Shown here: one piece after another, positions 8,556 through 16,696 of the stretch
Layout of the letters: each line of letters begins with the position of its first letter
How positions within the stretch are numbered: the first letter of the stretch is position 1
Source of the DNA: Stercoripulliclostridium_A sp964480195
GTDB taxonomy: Bacteria > Bacillota > Clostridia > Christensenellales > DTU072
DNA length: 36,489 nt
Reading direction: 5' to 3'
Assembly: GCA_964480195.1 (NCBI GenBank)
Contig: CAYZOJ010000009.1
Coordinates: 1-36,489 of the forward strand
Translations under genes and position numbers: made by a program
Notes under the pieces: generated by a model
The model's database searches: none
The model's input: the letters and a program-made list of their open reading frames with translations, nothing else
Told to the model about the DNA's origin: nothing

Positions 8556-11240
8556 ATGGATTCGTTTTACACTAAAACTCCGGAAGAAGTTTTGAGCGAG
8601 TTAAACTCGTCCCCGGAGGGATTGTCCGACACGGAAGCCCGCAAAAGGCTCGATGAACACGGTTTGAACGCGTTGAGCGAAGGTAAAAAAAGACCGCTCA
8701 TTCTAAAGTTCTTCGACCAGTTCAAAGACGTAATGATAATCGTTTTGCTCGTAGCCGCGTTGGTATCGGGCATAATATCCATCGTGCGTAAAGAGTACTC
8801 CGAACTTATCGACTCGGGACTTATTCTTCTCATAGTCATAGTCAACGCGATAATCGGTTTGGTTCAGGAGAACAAGGCGGAAAAATCCCTCGAAGCTCTA
8901 AAGAATCTCAACAAGCATTACGCAAAGGTTTTGCGGAGTGGCAATATCGAAAAGGTTAAGAGCGAAGAGCTTACCGTCGGCGACGTTGTTTTGCTCGAAG
9001 CCGGCGACATCGTACCCGCCGACATGCGCTTAATCCACACCGCAAGCTTACAGATTGAGGAGTCGGCGTTGACGGGAGAGAGCGTCCCCGTAGACAAGAC
9101 GGTCGAAGCGCTTTCCGACGCGGAAGCACCTCTCGGCGACAGAGTGTGTATGGCGTATTCGTCGGGAACTGTTACGTTCGGACACGGCAAAGGCGTCGTA
9201 GTCGCAACGGGAATGAATACCGAAGTCGGTAAAATCGCCAAAATGCTTTCCGAAGATACCGATTCCGATACTCCTTTACAAAAACAGCTTGCAAAGACCG
9301 CAAAGGTATTGAGTATAGCGGTACTTGCGATAGCGGCGGTAATATTCGTTGCATCTCTTATCACCGGAATAATTACGGGAGCGGAAATTCTCGACACTGT
9401 AATAGACGGCTTTATGACCGCAGTTGCGATAGCGGTTGCGGCTATTCCCGAGGGACTTCCCGCGGTAGTTACCATAGTTTTGTCGATAGGCGTCAAGAGT
9501 ATGAGCGAACGCAAGGCCATCGTCAAGAACCTTCCCGCAGTCGAAACGCTCGGTTGTTGCGAAGTCATCTGTTCGGATAAGACGGGAACTCTTACCCTCA
9601 ACCAGATGACCGTAAAAGAACTTTACACGACGGATAAAGGCTTGTATTCCGCCGATGCGGAAGTCGACGGAAGCGCGTCCGTACTCCGCAGAGGAATGTG
9701 CCTCTGTAACGATACTATCGTGAACGAAGACAAGCTTTTGGGCGACCCCACCGAAACCGCTCTCATCGCATATTCGCGTAAGACCGGTGGCGGAGATCCG
9801 CGCGACAGCTATGTGAGAATCGACGAAATTCCGTTCGACAGCAAACGTAAGTTGATGTCGACGCTAAACGATGTGGACGGAACCCGCATTATAAGCGTAA
9901 AGGGCGCACCCGATATTCTTATCGAGAAGTGCGTAAGCATTTTGGACGGCGACGTCGTTCGTCCCATAACCGATGACGACAAAGCCCGTATTACCGAAGC
10001 CAACGGCGCTATGGCAAAAAAAGCCTTGCGCGTGCTTGCGGTTGCAATGAGAAACGAAACTGCCGACAAAGAAGAATTCGAACGCGATTTGACGTTTGTA
10101 GGTCTTGTCGGAATGATTGACCCGCCGAGAGCGGAAGTCAAAGACGCCGTTGCCGTCTGCCACAAGGCAGGAATGCGCGCGATAATGATAACGGGCGATC
10201 ACGCGTCCACGGCGGAAGCCATAGCCAGAGAAGTCGGCATAATCAGCTCCGATGCGCACCAAGTCATCACCGGCGCCGAGCTTGACAAGCTCTCCGACGA
10301 AGAGTATATGGCGAACATCGACAAGTATCGCGTATATGCAAGAGTTAGCCCCGAAAACAAAGTACGTATAGTTAAGGCGTACCGTTCGATGAGTAAGGTC
10401 GTCGCAATGACCGGTGACGGCGTAAACGACGCTCCCAGCATTAAAGCCGCCGACATAGGCGTCGGAATGGGCATAACCGGTACCGACGTCAGCAAGGGCG
10501 CAAGCGATATGGTTTTGGCTGACGATAACTTCGCGACGATAGTATCGGCGGTCGAAGAGGGCAGAAAAGTTTATTCGAACATCAAAAAGGCAATACAATA
10601 TCTGTTGTCGGCAAACATCGCGGAAGTGCTCTGTCTGTTCATCGCAACAATCGTTCTTTCCGCAATCGCGGGCGAATCCGTAGTATTCTTGACGCCCGTC
10701 ATGATACTTTGGGTCAACCTCGTAACCGACAGCTTGCCGGCTCTCGCTCTTGGTATGGAAAAGGCGGAATCCGACGTTATGGATTACGCACCGCGTAAGA
10801 CCAATTCCAGCTTGTTTGCGGGTAAGACGGGTAAGGACATCATCATTCAGGGCTTGATGCAGACAGCTCTCGTTATGGGCTCCTTCCTCGCGGGATACCT
10901 CTACTTCGAGAAACTCCCCGGCGCAGACCACAGCATATCGGAAACGATGGCGTTCGTAACGCTTTGCGTAATTCAGCTCTTCCACGCGTACAACCTCAAA
11001 TCGCAGAACAATACGATATTCAATAAAGACCTGCTCGGCAACAAGCTCCTTAACATATCGTTCATAGTCGGTCTTGCGTTGGTAGTGCTTGCCGTCGCAA
11101 TCCCCGGCGTCGGCGAAGCAATGTTCGGAACCAAACCCCTCAACGCGGTCGAATGGCTCGTTTCCATGGGATTTGCCGTAATGGTTGTCCCCGCAGTCGA
11201 ACTCCAAAAGTATATCGAAAGAAAGGTAGCCGATAAATAA
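8556..11240 (+). CDS. P2A-type cation-transporting ATPase, probably calcium exporting
   Basis: An 894-aa P-type ATPase. An N-terminal cation-ATPase domain (residues 1-70, 'TPEEVLSELNSS...GL...EA..RL...G.N') is followed by TGES at 173-176 in the actuator domain, PEGLP at 298-302 in M4, the phosphorylation site DKTGT with D341, MITGDH, and the hinge GDGVNDAP at 620-627. In M6 the stretch NLVTDSLPALALGME (N721, D725) matches the calcium-coordinating pattern of SERCA/PMCA-type and YloB-like pumps rather than heavy-metal pumps, and no N-terminal metal-binding CxxC is present. It probably exports Ca2+ from the cytoplasm. AGAGGT lies just before the ATG. The stop codon shares one base with the next start (TAATG), indicating translational coupling. 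Confidence 0.92.
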   Translation: MDSFYTKTPEEVLSELNSSPEGLSDTEARKRLDEHGLNALSEGKKRPLILKFFDQFKDVMIIVLLVAALVSGIISIVRKEYSELIDSGLILLIVIVNAIIGLVQENKAEKSLEALKNLNKHYAKVLRSGNIEKVKSEELTVGDVVLLEAGDIVPADMRLIHTASLQIEESALTGESVPVDKTVEALSDAEAPLGDRVCMAYSSGTVTFGHGKGVVVATGMNTEVGKIAKMLSEDTDSDTPLQKQLAKTAKVLSIAVLAIAAVIFVASLITGIITGAEILDTVIDGFMTAVAIAVAAIPEGLPAVVTIVLSIGVKSMSERKAIVKNLPAVETLGCCEVICSDKTGTLTLNQMTVKELYTTDKGLYSADAEVDGSASVLRRGMCLCNDTIVNEDKLLGDPTETALIAYSRKTGGGDPRDSYVRIDEIPFDSKRKLMSTLNDVDGTRIISVKGAPDILIEKCVSILDGDVVRPITDDDKARITEANGAMAKKALRVLAVAMRNETADKEEFERDLTFVGLVGMIDPPRAEVKDAVAVCHKAGMRAIMITGDHASTAEAIAREVGIISSDAHQVITGAELDKLSDEEYMANIDKYRVYARVSPENKVRIVKAYRSMSKVVAMTGDGVNDAPSIKAADIGVGMGITGTDVSKGASDMVLADDNFATIVSAVEEGRKVYSNIKKAIQYLLSANIAEVLCLFIATIVLSAIAGESVVFLTPVMILWVNLVTDSLPALALGMEKAESDVMDYAPRKTNSSLFAGKTGKDIIIQGLMQTALVMGSFLAGYLYFEKLPGADHSISETMAFVTLCVIQLFHAYNLKSQNNTIFNKDLLGNKLLNISFIVGLALVVLAVAIPGVGEAMFGTKPLNAVEWLVSMGFAVMVVPAVELQKYIERKVADK

Positions 11241-12922
11241 TGGAATATAAGGTCTTGATGCCCGGCGCAATCTGGAAAGATTTTGACGCCACAGCCGATC
11301 CGCTCGACGCGGAAACGTTATATACTCGACGTGCTCCCGACGGACACGTCGAAGAGATATGGCGTTTTACCGCTATGGCAAGAGAGGACGGCAAAGTCAG
11401 GGTTATAGCGCGCGTCGTACGCGCCGGAAACAAAGGAGAGAACTCGCCCGTCGTTCTATTGGTGGGCGAGTATCATCGTCCTCCGGATCCCGATTTTGCG
11501 TTAAGTCTTGTCAAAGCCGGGTATACTTTGGTCATACCGGATATTTCCGCCGTATCCAAAAGCGAAAGAACGATGTTCCCGCCCTCGCTCTCATACGGAG
11601 AGTACGCAAAATCCGGCGAACACTTGTATCGCATTACGGAAACGGCTAAGGACACCTGTCAATATCTTTATTCCGTAATCGTAAAGCGTACCGAAGTTTT
11701 TATAAAGCGTAATATCGGAGAAGGCAAACTCATACTAATGGGTATGGGCGACGCCGTCGAAGTCGCGATGCAGGTCGCGGGCTCGGGCGGAATTTCCGAC
11801 GCGCTTGCTTGCATAAACGGCTCGGGCTACAAAGAGTACATAAAACGTAACAGATACGGTTCCGCATCGGAAGAATCTCTCGTGATGGATGAGGAGCGCA
11901 TGTGCTGGCTGACGGGAATAGCCTCCGTCGCATATGCCAAAAACGTAAAAATCCCGACGTTCATAGCGATAGGCAGTAACGCTCACAACAGCGACGTCGA
12001 CAGACTCTCGAACTTATGCGCGTTGCTCGGATCCGACAGCGTGAGAACGGTAATCAGCCCCCGCGCGGGCGACTTTATGCTCCCCGAGGCATATGAAAGT
12101 CTTATATTATGGTTGCGGTCGGTTGCCGGTTCGACGGTCAACGAACTTCCCGAGCTTCCTGAGCTCAAAATAGCCGTAAAAGAAGACGGCAGACCGCACC
12201 TCGAAGCGGTGTGCGATCCGAGTTCGATGATTAAGCGTACGACATTCTATTACGCGACGGGCTCATATAACCACGAAGTAAGGGACTGGCACGAGCTTGA
12301 CGGCGTTTCGGCGTCGTACAGCGAGTATATAGCCACAATAGAAGATTACGATGCCGAAGCTCCGCTTTTTGCGTTTGCGGAGGTCGAGTACGAAAACGGC
12401 ATGACGCTCACTTCTCTTGTCGAATACGCCGAACTCAAAGGCTTGAACGTTCGTCGTTCCGACCGTAAAAAGAGCGGAGGAATAGTCGTGGTGTATCGTG
12501 CGGGCGATGAGGACAACGGATTCGTTGCGGACTATGACGGTGCCGTACTTATGGACAAGAACATCAAAACGGTTGCGACGCCCAAGGGTATGGAAGGCGT
12601 CGTCGCCGAGTGCGGAGGTCTTAGAACGTATCACTTTTTTGCGGGCGAAAACGCAGGCTCCGATAAGCTTGTGCAGATAGACCTCTATGCCGAAAAGGAT
12701 ACGGAAGTTAAAGTTTCCGTCATAGGCGATACCGACGACGGAGCAAAAATATATACCGCAAACATCACAATAGGGAACACGAAAGGCTACTTTTCGGATA
12801 CCAAATTCGCACTTAGCGACTTTAAGGACGATACGTTGCGCGCGCCGTCCGATTGGTCGGGAATAAGGGCGTTGTCTATCCGCGGAGAAGGGCTTGTAAT
12901 AGGGAGCATACTGTTTATATGA
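11240..12922 (+). CDS. Alpha/beta-hydrolase-like protein with degenerate active site and C-terminal beta domain
   Basis: A 560-aa protein I do not recognise with certainty. Residues about 65-300 read like an alpha/beta-hydrolase fold: VVLLVGEYH strand, LVKAGYTLVIPDISA, then KLILMGMGDAVEVA where a nucleophile elbow is expected, and later KIPTFIAIGS and TVISPRAGDF. The elbow is G168-M-G170-D-A, so the usual serine of GxSxG is glycine, and no His follows the last strand; if the alignment is right, the domain is catalytically dead. Residues about 310-560 are beta-rich and end in 'FSDTKFALSDFK...DWSGIRALSIRGEGLVIGSILFI', resembling a carbohydrate-binding jelly roll of the CIA30/CBM11 kind. No signal peptide is visible. 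It overlaps both neighbours (1 nt and 4 nt), so it belongs to the operon. Alternatives are an acetylxylan-esterase-like or dienelactone-hydrolase-like relative. Confidence 0.6.
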   Translation: MEYKVLMPGAIWKDFDATADPLDAETLYTRRAPDGHVEEIWRFTAMAREDGKVRVIARVVRAGNKGENSPVVLLVGEYHRPPDPDFALSLVKAGYTLVIPDISAVSKSERTMFPPSLSYGEYAKSGEHLYRITETAKDTCQYLYSVIVKRTEVFIKRNIGEGKLILMGMGDAVEVAMQVAGSGGISDALACINGSGYKEYIKRNRYGSASEESLVMDEERMCWLTGIASVAYAKNVKIPTFIAIGSNAHNSDVDRLSNLCALLGSDSVRTVISPRAGDFMLPEAYESLILWLRSVAGSTVNELPELPELKIAVKEDGRPHLEAVCDPSSMIKRTTFYYATGSYNHEVRDWHELDGVSASYSEYIATIEDYDAEAPLFAFAEVEYENGMTLTSLVEYAELKGLNVRRSDRKKSGGIVVVYRAGDEDNGFVADYDGAVLMDKNIKTVATPKGMEGVVAECGGLRTYHFFAGENAGSDKLVQIDLYAEKDTEVKVSVIGDTDDGAKIYTANITIGNTKGYFSDTKFALSDFKDDTLRAPSDWSGIRALSIRGEGLVIGSILFI

Positions 12923-13488
12923 AAAATAGTGTAGTAAGAATAATTGTCGACGTGTTGATTGTCGTTTGCGTTGTCGTCGGCGCGTTTTTCCTGTCGAACT
13001 ATTTGTTTATGTCGATTCCGATAGACGGTCAGTCGATGGAAACGACAATACATGACGGCGACAGCGTGCTGATGTTCCGTCGCGGAGAATATAAGCGCGG
13101 AGATATTGTAGTATTTAATACCCACCAGCTTAACGCGAGCGGAGCGGAAAGACTTTACGTCAAACGTATCATAGCCATCGGCGGTGATGTCGTCGAAAAG
13201 CGTATGGCGGAAGACGGTAAATATTATATCTACGTCAACGGCGAAAGACAGACGGAAGACTATTTGTCCGACGATATACCGAGGCTTCGCGAGAACGACC
13301 TCAACGAAACCGTCATCGTGCCGGAAGGATTCTTCTATTATTGCGGAGATAACAGACTCAATTCGAGCGATTCGCGTACCAGCGGAACTTTGGGCGAAAT
13401 CGACTCGATACTCGGTAGGGTAATCGCAAGATACAAAATAGAAAGTAAGGTTTTGATAACCGACTTCGAGTTTATAAAAAGACCGTAA
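12919..13488 (+). CDS. lepB: Signal peptidase I
   Basis: A 189-aa type I signal peptidase (S26 family) that removes signal peptides from exported proteins at the outer face of the membrane. One N-terminal transmembrane segment (about residues 7-30) is followed by GQSMETTI with nucleophile S39, RGDIVVF, and LYVKRIIAIGGD with general base K82. The later boxes are GFFYYCGDNRLNSSDSR and GEIDSILGRV. The length is typical of Gram-positive SipS-like enzymes. The start at 12919 is chosen because the ATG overlaps the upstream stop as ATGA and leads directly into the TM segment; a start at 12853 would add a non-hydrophobic tail lying within the upstream gene. It is the last gene of the plus-strand operon and is followed by a strong terminator. 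Its presence beside exported proteins suggests co-expression with its substrates. Confidence 0.94.
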   Translation: MKNSVVRIIVDVLIVVCVVVGAFFLSNYLFMSIPIDGQSMETTIHDGDSVLMFRRGEYKRGDIVVFNTHQLNASGAERLYVKRIIAIGGDVVEKRMAEDGKYYIYVNGERQTEDYLSDDIPRLRENDLNETVIVPEGFFYYCGDNRLNSSDSRTSGTLGEIDSILGRVIARYKIESKVLITDFEFIKRP

Positions 13489-13503
13489 AAGCGGTAAAAA
13501 TTA

Positions 13504-13531
13504 AGAGGTCCCGTCGGGGGACCTCTTTTTT
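13504..13531 (+). terminator. Rho-independent terminator, probably bidirectional
   Basis: A perfect 9-bp stem (AGAGGTCCC with GGGACCTCT, extendable by one A-T pair) encloses a GTCGG loop and is followed by five T residues. It lies 15 nt after the signal peptidase stop. On the minus strand the stem is followed by TTAATTTTT, so it can also end the convergent acyltransferase transcript. Confidence 0.93.
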
Positions 13532-13544
13532 ACGGAATAAATGT

Positions 13545-14840
13545 TTATGCGTTTTCCGCGATAAACTTTTTGATGTTGCCTTCGAGGATATCGAAGAATC
13601 TCGAAATGTTTTTACGGTCCTCTTCGTTGCATTTGACGGCGATTGTCATCGTCAACGAGTTGTTGAGAGAGGTCAACGCGAGTTGCATATACGGTTTGTA
13701 TTTGATTGCGCCCGTCATAAATCCGTCTTCCAATTTGAGTCCGTTAAAGGAGAGCGCGTCGGGGTCGAGTACGCCGATGTTGCTCATACCGATAAGAGGA
13801 TTGAGGTATCCGATTTTTATTGCCGTTTCGCTGAGGGCGTACGGTAAAATCGTATATGCGAGGTTTAGGAGAGGCAGGCTGTAAAGCCCCATAAATTTAT
13901 CGTGCTTGCTCTTGCGAATGGAGTGGAGCACCTTGACGAGAGTGTCGTTAATCGTGGCGCCCGCGCCTTCGACGGAGCATTGCATAAATCCGGTGTGATT
14001 GGTAAGACCGCCCGCGTCCGCGCCTCCTTCGATGTGCCTTCTGAGGTCTACCATACAAGGGATGGTGAGAGTTTCGTTTCTCGGATAGTCCGCGAACTCG
14101 TAAAGGCTGTGGATGTATACAGCAAGCATAAGGTCGTTGACGGTTACGCCGAACTTTTTACCGGTTGCGCGGAATGCCGTAAACGTTTCCGCGTCGATTT
14201 TGCGGAGGTTAATCGTCGGCTTATCTTCCTTACTTTGGGGACTCAAAGGGAAGTAATGGGTATCCTTAACTGACGAAATGTTTTTGTAAAGGTTCTTGGC
14301 GGTTTCCTTGTCCATATCGTCGAGCTTGGTGTAAACTTGGTCGTATGAACGCGAGCCCGTCTTGATCGCTATGTCGGCGTCCCCGGTCAATAGGGCGTTA
14401 TAGTTGGAAGCAAGCTTTTTTAAGAAATACTTAAAGTCCCCGCCGTCGAAGCACATATGGTTGACAATCATGCAGAGGGTGGATTTACCGCCCGCATTGA
14501 CTATGCGCATACGGAATTGCACGTTGGATTCGACGGGAATGGAACTCGTGATAAACGCGTTTATCTCTTCGTCCGCTTGACTTTCCTCGACGTCGACGAC
14601 GGACAATATATCGTCTACGGAATAATCCTCAACCACCCAGTAGGGGTTGATTGCGCTGTCGTGGAACGAGGAATGCAATACCGGTACTTTTTCGACGGTG
14701 CCGATGAGTACGGTTTTGAGCGCGGGAATATCAATTAAGCCGTCATAACGCAAAACCGCGTGAACCATTCTGTCGTAATAGTTGCGGAAGAGGTATTGCA
14801 TTTTGTCCCAGAGTTCGGCTTTAAGTTTACGTTTTGCCAT
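13545..14840 (-). CDS. Condensation-domain / alcohol-acetyltransferase-like acyltransferase
   Basis: A 431-aa stand-alone protein of the chloramphenicol-acetyltransferase-like (condensation/PapA/AATase) superfamily. The active-site motif HHxxxDG appears as N127-H128-M-C-F-D132-G133; the catalytic second His and the structural Asp are kept, the first His is Asn. Downstream TVNDLMLAVYIHSLYEF, PCMVDLRR and IGMSNIGVLDPD match the second half of the fold, with the floor-loop and SNxG strand typical of the family. No carrier-protein or adenylation domain is nearby, so it is more likely to acylate a lipid, sugar or alcohol than to build a peptide. The start is the ATG at 14840 with GGAGTGG upstream, rather than the GTG at 14849, which would overlap the upstream stop. 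It follows the membrane-protein gene by 2 nt, so the two are coupled. The natural acyl donor and acceptor are unknown. Confidence 0.75.
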   Translation of the reverse strand: MAKRKLKAELWDKMQYLFRNYYDRMVHAVLRYDGLIDIPALKTVLIGTVEKVPVLHSSFHDSAINPYWVVEDYSVDDILSVVDVEESQADEEINAFITSSIPVESNVQFRMRIVNAGGKSTLCMIVNHMCFDGGDFKYFLKKLASNYNALLTGDADIAIKTGSRSYDQVYTKLDDMDKETAKNLYKNISSVKDTHYFPLSPQSKEDKPTINLRKIDAETFTAFRATGKKFGVTVNDLMLAVYIHSLYEFADYPRNETLTIPCMVDLRRHIEGGADAGGLTNHTGFMQCSVEGAGATINDTLVKVLHSIRKSKHDKFMGLYSLPLLNLAYTILPYALSETAIKIGYLNPLIGMSNIGVLDPDALSFNGLKLEDGFMTGAIKYKPYMQLALTSLNNSLTMTIAVKCNEEDRKNISRFFDILEGNIKKFIAENA

Positions 14841-14842
14841 AA

Positions 14843-15688
14843 TTACCACTCCGTATAGAATTTGTCGTCGGTTTCGTTACCGTCGAGATGCTTTTTGAGG
14901 ACGAGCTTGGCTCTTTCTTTACGTAAAGACGCCACGTAGATTATTACAACGGCGATTGCGAGTATTGCGGAACCTGCGACGAGCAACCAACCCGGGTGCC
15001 ACGGCATTATGGTAGCAACGCCGAGCATTACATAGAGCATTACGGCGGTAAGGAAGGTCGAAGCTATGGTTTCGAGTACGGCAGACTTGTTTTTGGCGAT
15101 ATACGCGACTATTACGTTAAGCCATGCGATTGCGACGGGGATTACCAAGAAGCAGTACCAGTCGTATACGGGTTTTGCAAAGCACATATGTGCGACGAGG
15201 TAGGCAAAGACAAGAAGCAGTGTAAGTATTGCGCTACCCGTAAGCCTTGGAGTAACGGATCTACCGTCTTTAAGCGATTTGACGAATAAGAGTGCGAGAG
15301 GCGCAACGGCACCGACTACAACCGCGCCGAACAATATCAGCCACGAAGTACGCCAAGCGACCACTCCGGTTATGCTGAGAGCAAGGTAAAGCGCGAGAAC
15401 GATAGCTACAGACGATACCGCAACGGAAAGGATGCGGAAACCGCGACTCAAACGTTTGGGCTTTTCTTGAAGTCCGAGTTGGAACTCTTCGAGCGTCTTT
15501 TGGAAATCTCCGAGAGAGGCGATACAAACTTTGTAAATTGCCTCGTCGTTATCCATACCTTTGATACGGCAGTCTTGCGCGTACTCTTCGAGTTGTTGCA
15601 AAGTTTGTTTGCGGAACTCCATTGCCGAACGAGTGGGCGGAATGGCGCGGAATTGTTCTTCCAGGTACTTTTTGAATCTTTCTGTCAT
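14843..15688 (-). CDS. Six-TM membrane protein with HAAS/permease-prefix-like N-terminal domain
   Basis: A 281-aa membrane protein. Residues 1-70 form a cytoplasmic helical domain (ERFKKYLEEQFRAIP, RKQTLQQLEEYAQDC, G...EAIYKVCIASLGDF), like the HAAS/permease-prefix domains often paired with PadR regulators or ABC permeases. Six hydrophobic segments follow at about 86-108, 114-136, 151-170, 177-197, 207-227 and 234-254, then a charged tail. No transporter signature is visible, so the role is unknown. A good GGAGGT lies 7 nt before the ATG. It is the first gene of a two-gene operon with the acyltransferase and is read from a consensus promoter. No PadR-type regulator is present beside it. Confidence 0.75.
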   Translation of the reverse strand: MTERFKKYLEEQFRAIPPTRSAMEFRKQTLQQLEEYAQDCRIKGMDNDEAIYKVCIASLGDFQKTLEEFQLGLQEKPKRLSRGFRILSVAVSSVAIVLALYLALSITGVVAWRTSWLILFGAVVVGAVAPLALLFVKSLKDGRSVTPRLTGSAILTLLLVFAYLVAHMCFAKPVYDWYCFLVIPVAIAWLNVIVAYIAKNKSAVLETIASTFLTAVMLYVMLGVATIMPWHPGWLLVAGSAILAIAVVIIYVASLRKERAKLVLKKHLDGNETDDKFYTEW

Positions 15689-15731
15689 ATAAAACCTCCG
15701 TTATATTGTGGCAGATTGCCTATCTAATCAG

Positions 15732-15760
15732 ATTATATACATAAATGATTTAGCCGTCAA
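15732..15760 (-). promoter_or_regulatory. Sigma-A promoter for the membrane protein/acyltransferase operon
   Basis: Read on the minus strand, TTGACG (plus 15755-15760) and a perfect TATAAT (plus 15732-15737) are separated by exactly 17 nt. The expected start of transcription is near 15725, leaving a leader of about 37 nt before the ATG at 15688. Confidence 0.85.
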
Positions 15761-15773
15761 GTGTTTTAACATA

Positions 15774-16667
15774 TTATTTTTTCATATTGTCAAAACAGAA
15801 TGCGCAAGTGATGTCGTTGGCTTCGATACTCTCTCTCCAGCCCGGCTGAATTACGTTAAATACGTGGGTGAGCTTGTTGGATTGCTTTTCGCGGGGGTAG
15901 TAGCAGAGTTCTGCAGTCGCGCCGGTTGCCTTGTAAGCCTTGTACGCTTTAAGTACAAACGGTTTTAAGAAGTCGCCGTCGCAAGTTATGAAAAGCGCGG
16001 GAATGCGATTGGAACCGATTGACGGCGCGAAATCGACGTATTTTGCATAAGGAGCCTTCGAGAGGCGCCCGAGCAACGGCTTAAAGTACGCGTGCGCGAG
16101 CGGTATGCGATATATTTTGGATATCGAGTGCATTCCGCAAGTATAAATTCCCGCGCGGAACGTGCACGTCGGATTGACGCCGTACGCTAAAGCTTGCTCG
16201 GGGTTCGCAATGATGTTTGTAACTACTCCCGCAAGGTGTCCGCCCGCCGAGTCGCCCGTAATGAACATATTGTCGGTATCTATGTTATATTCCTCCGCGT
16301 GAGCCGTAAAGAAGTTGAGAGCCTCGAATATGTCTTTTACCTGTCCGCCGAGGTCTACTTCGGGCGTCAGACGATAGCTTAAGTTTATAACGCGAAAACC
16401 GCGCTTCGCCATCGAAAGGCAATAGGCTTTGTTCAAGTCTTTGTCGCCGTAATACCATCCGCCACCGTGTATGTCTACAAGCGTAGGGTATACTCCGCCT
16501 TTGTCGGGCGCGTATACGTCGGCAAGATGATAGGGATGTCCGTCGTCGACGTAGGGGATATTCGTACGTTCGTACAATCCCTTTTCGTAGGGTATTTCCG
16601 CCATGCGTTTAATGTCGTTGTCGCGCACGAATTCGTTCCAGAATTTTTGGATGAGAGAAGTCAGCAT
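15774..16667 (-). CDS. HSL/BD-FAE-type alpha/beta-hydrolase esterase
   Basis: A 297-aa serine esterase. The oxyanion-hole motif is H67-GGGWYYGD, the nucleophile elbow GDSAGGHLAG has S140, the acid is D230 or D232 in 'TCDGDFLKP', and the base is H268 in 'LTHVF'. This is the layout of hormone-sensitive-lipase-like and BD-FAE esterases, many of which remove acetyl or feruloyl groups from plant polysaccharides or hydrolyse short-chain esters. No signal peptide is seen, so it should be cytoplasmic. The start at 16667 is chosen over an upstream in-frame start at 16772 because GAGGT lies 4 nt before it and the longer version would overlap the upstream gene by 76 nt. It follows the phosphodiesterase-like gene by 29 nt in the same direction. 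No clear terminator is seen between its stop and the next promoter. Confidence 0.88.
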   Translation of the reverse strand: MLTSLIQKFWNEFVRDNDIKRMAEIPYEKGLYERTNIPYVDDGHPYHLADVYAPDKGGVYPTLVDIHGGGWYYGDKDLNKAYCLSMAKRGFRVINLSYRLTPEVDLGGQVKDIFEALNFFTAHAEEYNIDTDNMFITGDSAGGHLAGVVTNIIANPEQALAYGVNPTCTFRAGIYTCGMHSISKIYRIPLAHAYFKPLLGRLSKAPYAKYVDFAPSIGSNRIPALFITCDGDFLKPFVLKAYKAYKATGATAELCYYPREKQSNKLTHVFNVIQPGWRESIEANDITCAFCFDNMKK

Positions 16668-16696
16668 ATGTACCTCAAATGTGTAATTTCTGTTGC

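Noticed and set aside
12853..12918. Upstream start for signal peptidase I
   Set aside because: It would lie entirely inside the upstream gene and add a polar tail before the TM segment; the ATGA overlap at 12919 is the usual arrangement.
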